Of a stretch of 5,810 nt of DNA, positions 5,749 to 5,810 are shown one piece after another (the first letter of the stretch is position 1; every line of letters begins with the position of its first letter). A program made the position numbers and the translations under genes. The stretch covers positions 1-5,810 of the forward strand of contig JAFWFF010000275.1 of the NCBI GenBank assembly GCA_017515765.1, given 5' to 3'. The DNA is from Bacillota bacterium. Its GTDB lineage: Bacteria > Bacillota > Clostridia > Peptostreptococcales > Anaerovoracaceae. Below the pieces are notes generated by a model. That model had not been told where the DNA came from. It saw only the letters and a list, made by a program, of their open reading frames with translations, and ran no database searches.

Positions 5749-5810
5749 ATGGAAAAGTTCAAGGCATTTCTGAAGAGAAAAGACATAGAAGTCTCGCTTA
5801 AGCGCTACGG
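5749..5810 (+). CDS. start of a gene cut by the right edge, possibly a PTS EIIC-type membrane protein
   Basis: An ATG at 5749 with a strong promoter and Shine-Dalgarno opens a frame that continues to the window end. Only about 20 residues are seen, beginning MEKFKAFLKRKDIEVS and ending in KRYG. This basic, amphipathic start resembles what I recall of the N-terminus of PTS sugar transporter subunit IIC proteins of the EIIC_2 type, in which a similar 'FLKRKDIE-S-KRYGIDALGAMA' stretch leads into the first membrane helix. That match is from memory and rests on very few residues. That a gene starts here is well supported; the product is tentative. It is the only gene in the window with its own obvious promoter. 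Confidence 0.6.
   Translation, partial: MEKFKAFLKRKDIEVSLKRY

Overview
The window carries one dense run of plus-strand genes. It appears to come from an anaerobic Bacillota (Clostridia-type) genome with fairly high GC. This is inferred from strong GGAGG-type ribosome binding sites, a Gram-positive-style lipoprotein, and the close resemblance of the AlkD-like, YjbR, Na/Pi-PhoU and DUF1275 proteins to the versions I know from Clostridia. I cannot name a genus. No mobile element, CRISPR array, tRNA or rRNA is visible.

Layout: 1-395 is the 3' end of an alpha/beta hydrolase gene. It overlaps by four bases (ATGA) with a lipoprotein gene of unknown function (392-1408). After 21 bases comes an AlkD-type DNA alkylation repair glycosylase (1430-2128). 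One base further is a YjbR/MmcQ protein fused to an O6-alkylguanine-transferase-like DNA-binding domain with a PCHR motif (2130-3116). Next is a Na/phosphate cotransporter with a C-terminal PhoU-like region (3130-4890), and then a DUF1275/YoaK-type membrane protein (about 4838-5671) whose start is unclear. The longest gap between these genes is 21 bases and no terminator is seen, so they probably form one transcription unit whose promoter lies upstream of the window. A possible internal promoter sits inside the YjbR gene. A short AT-rich gap (5672-5748) holds a convincing sigma-A-type promoter and two Shine-Dalgarno sequences for a new gene entering the right edge. That gene is possibly a PTS EIIC-type membrane protein.

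How the genes work together: the clearest functional pair is AlkD-like plus YjbR-MGMT. Both families act on alkylated DNA, one by excising N-alkylpurines and the other by binding or reversing O6-alkylguanine. They are separated by one base and so probably translationally coupled. The hydrolase, lipoprotein, phosphate transporter and DUF1275 protein have no evident link to alkylation repair.

The points most worth a second look are the altered active-site surroundings of the MGMT-like domain, the unresolved start of the DUF1275 gene (a good Shine-Dalgarno facing a GCG codon), and a probable internal duplication in the lipoprotein. I do not see a clearly new multi-gene system.
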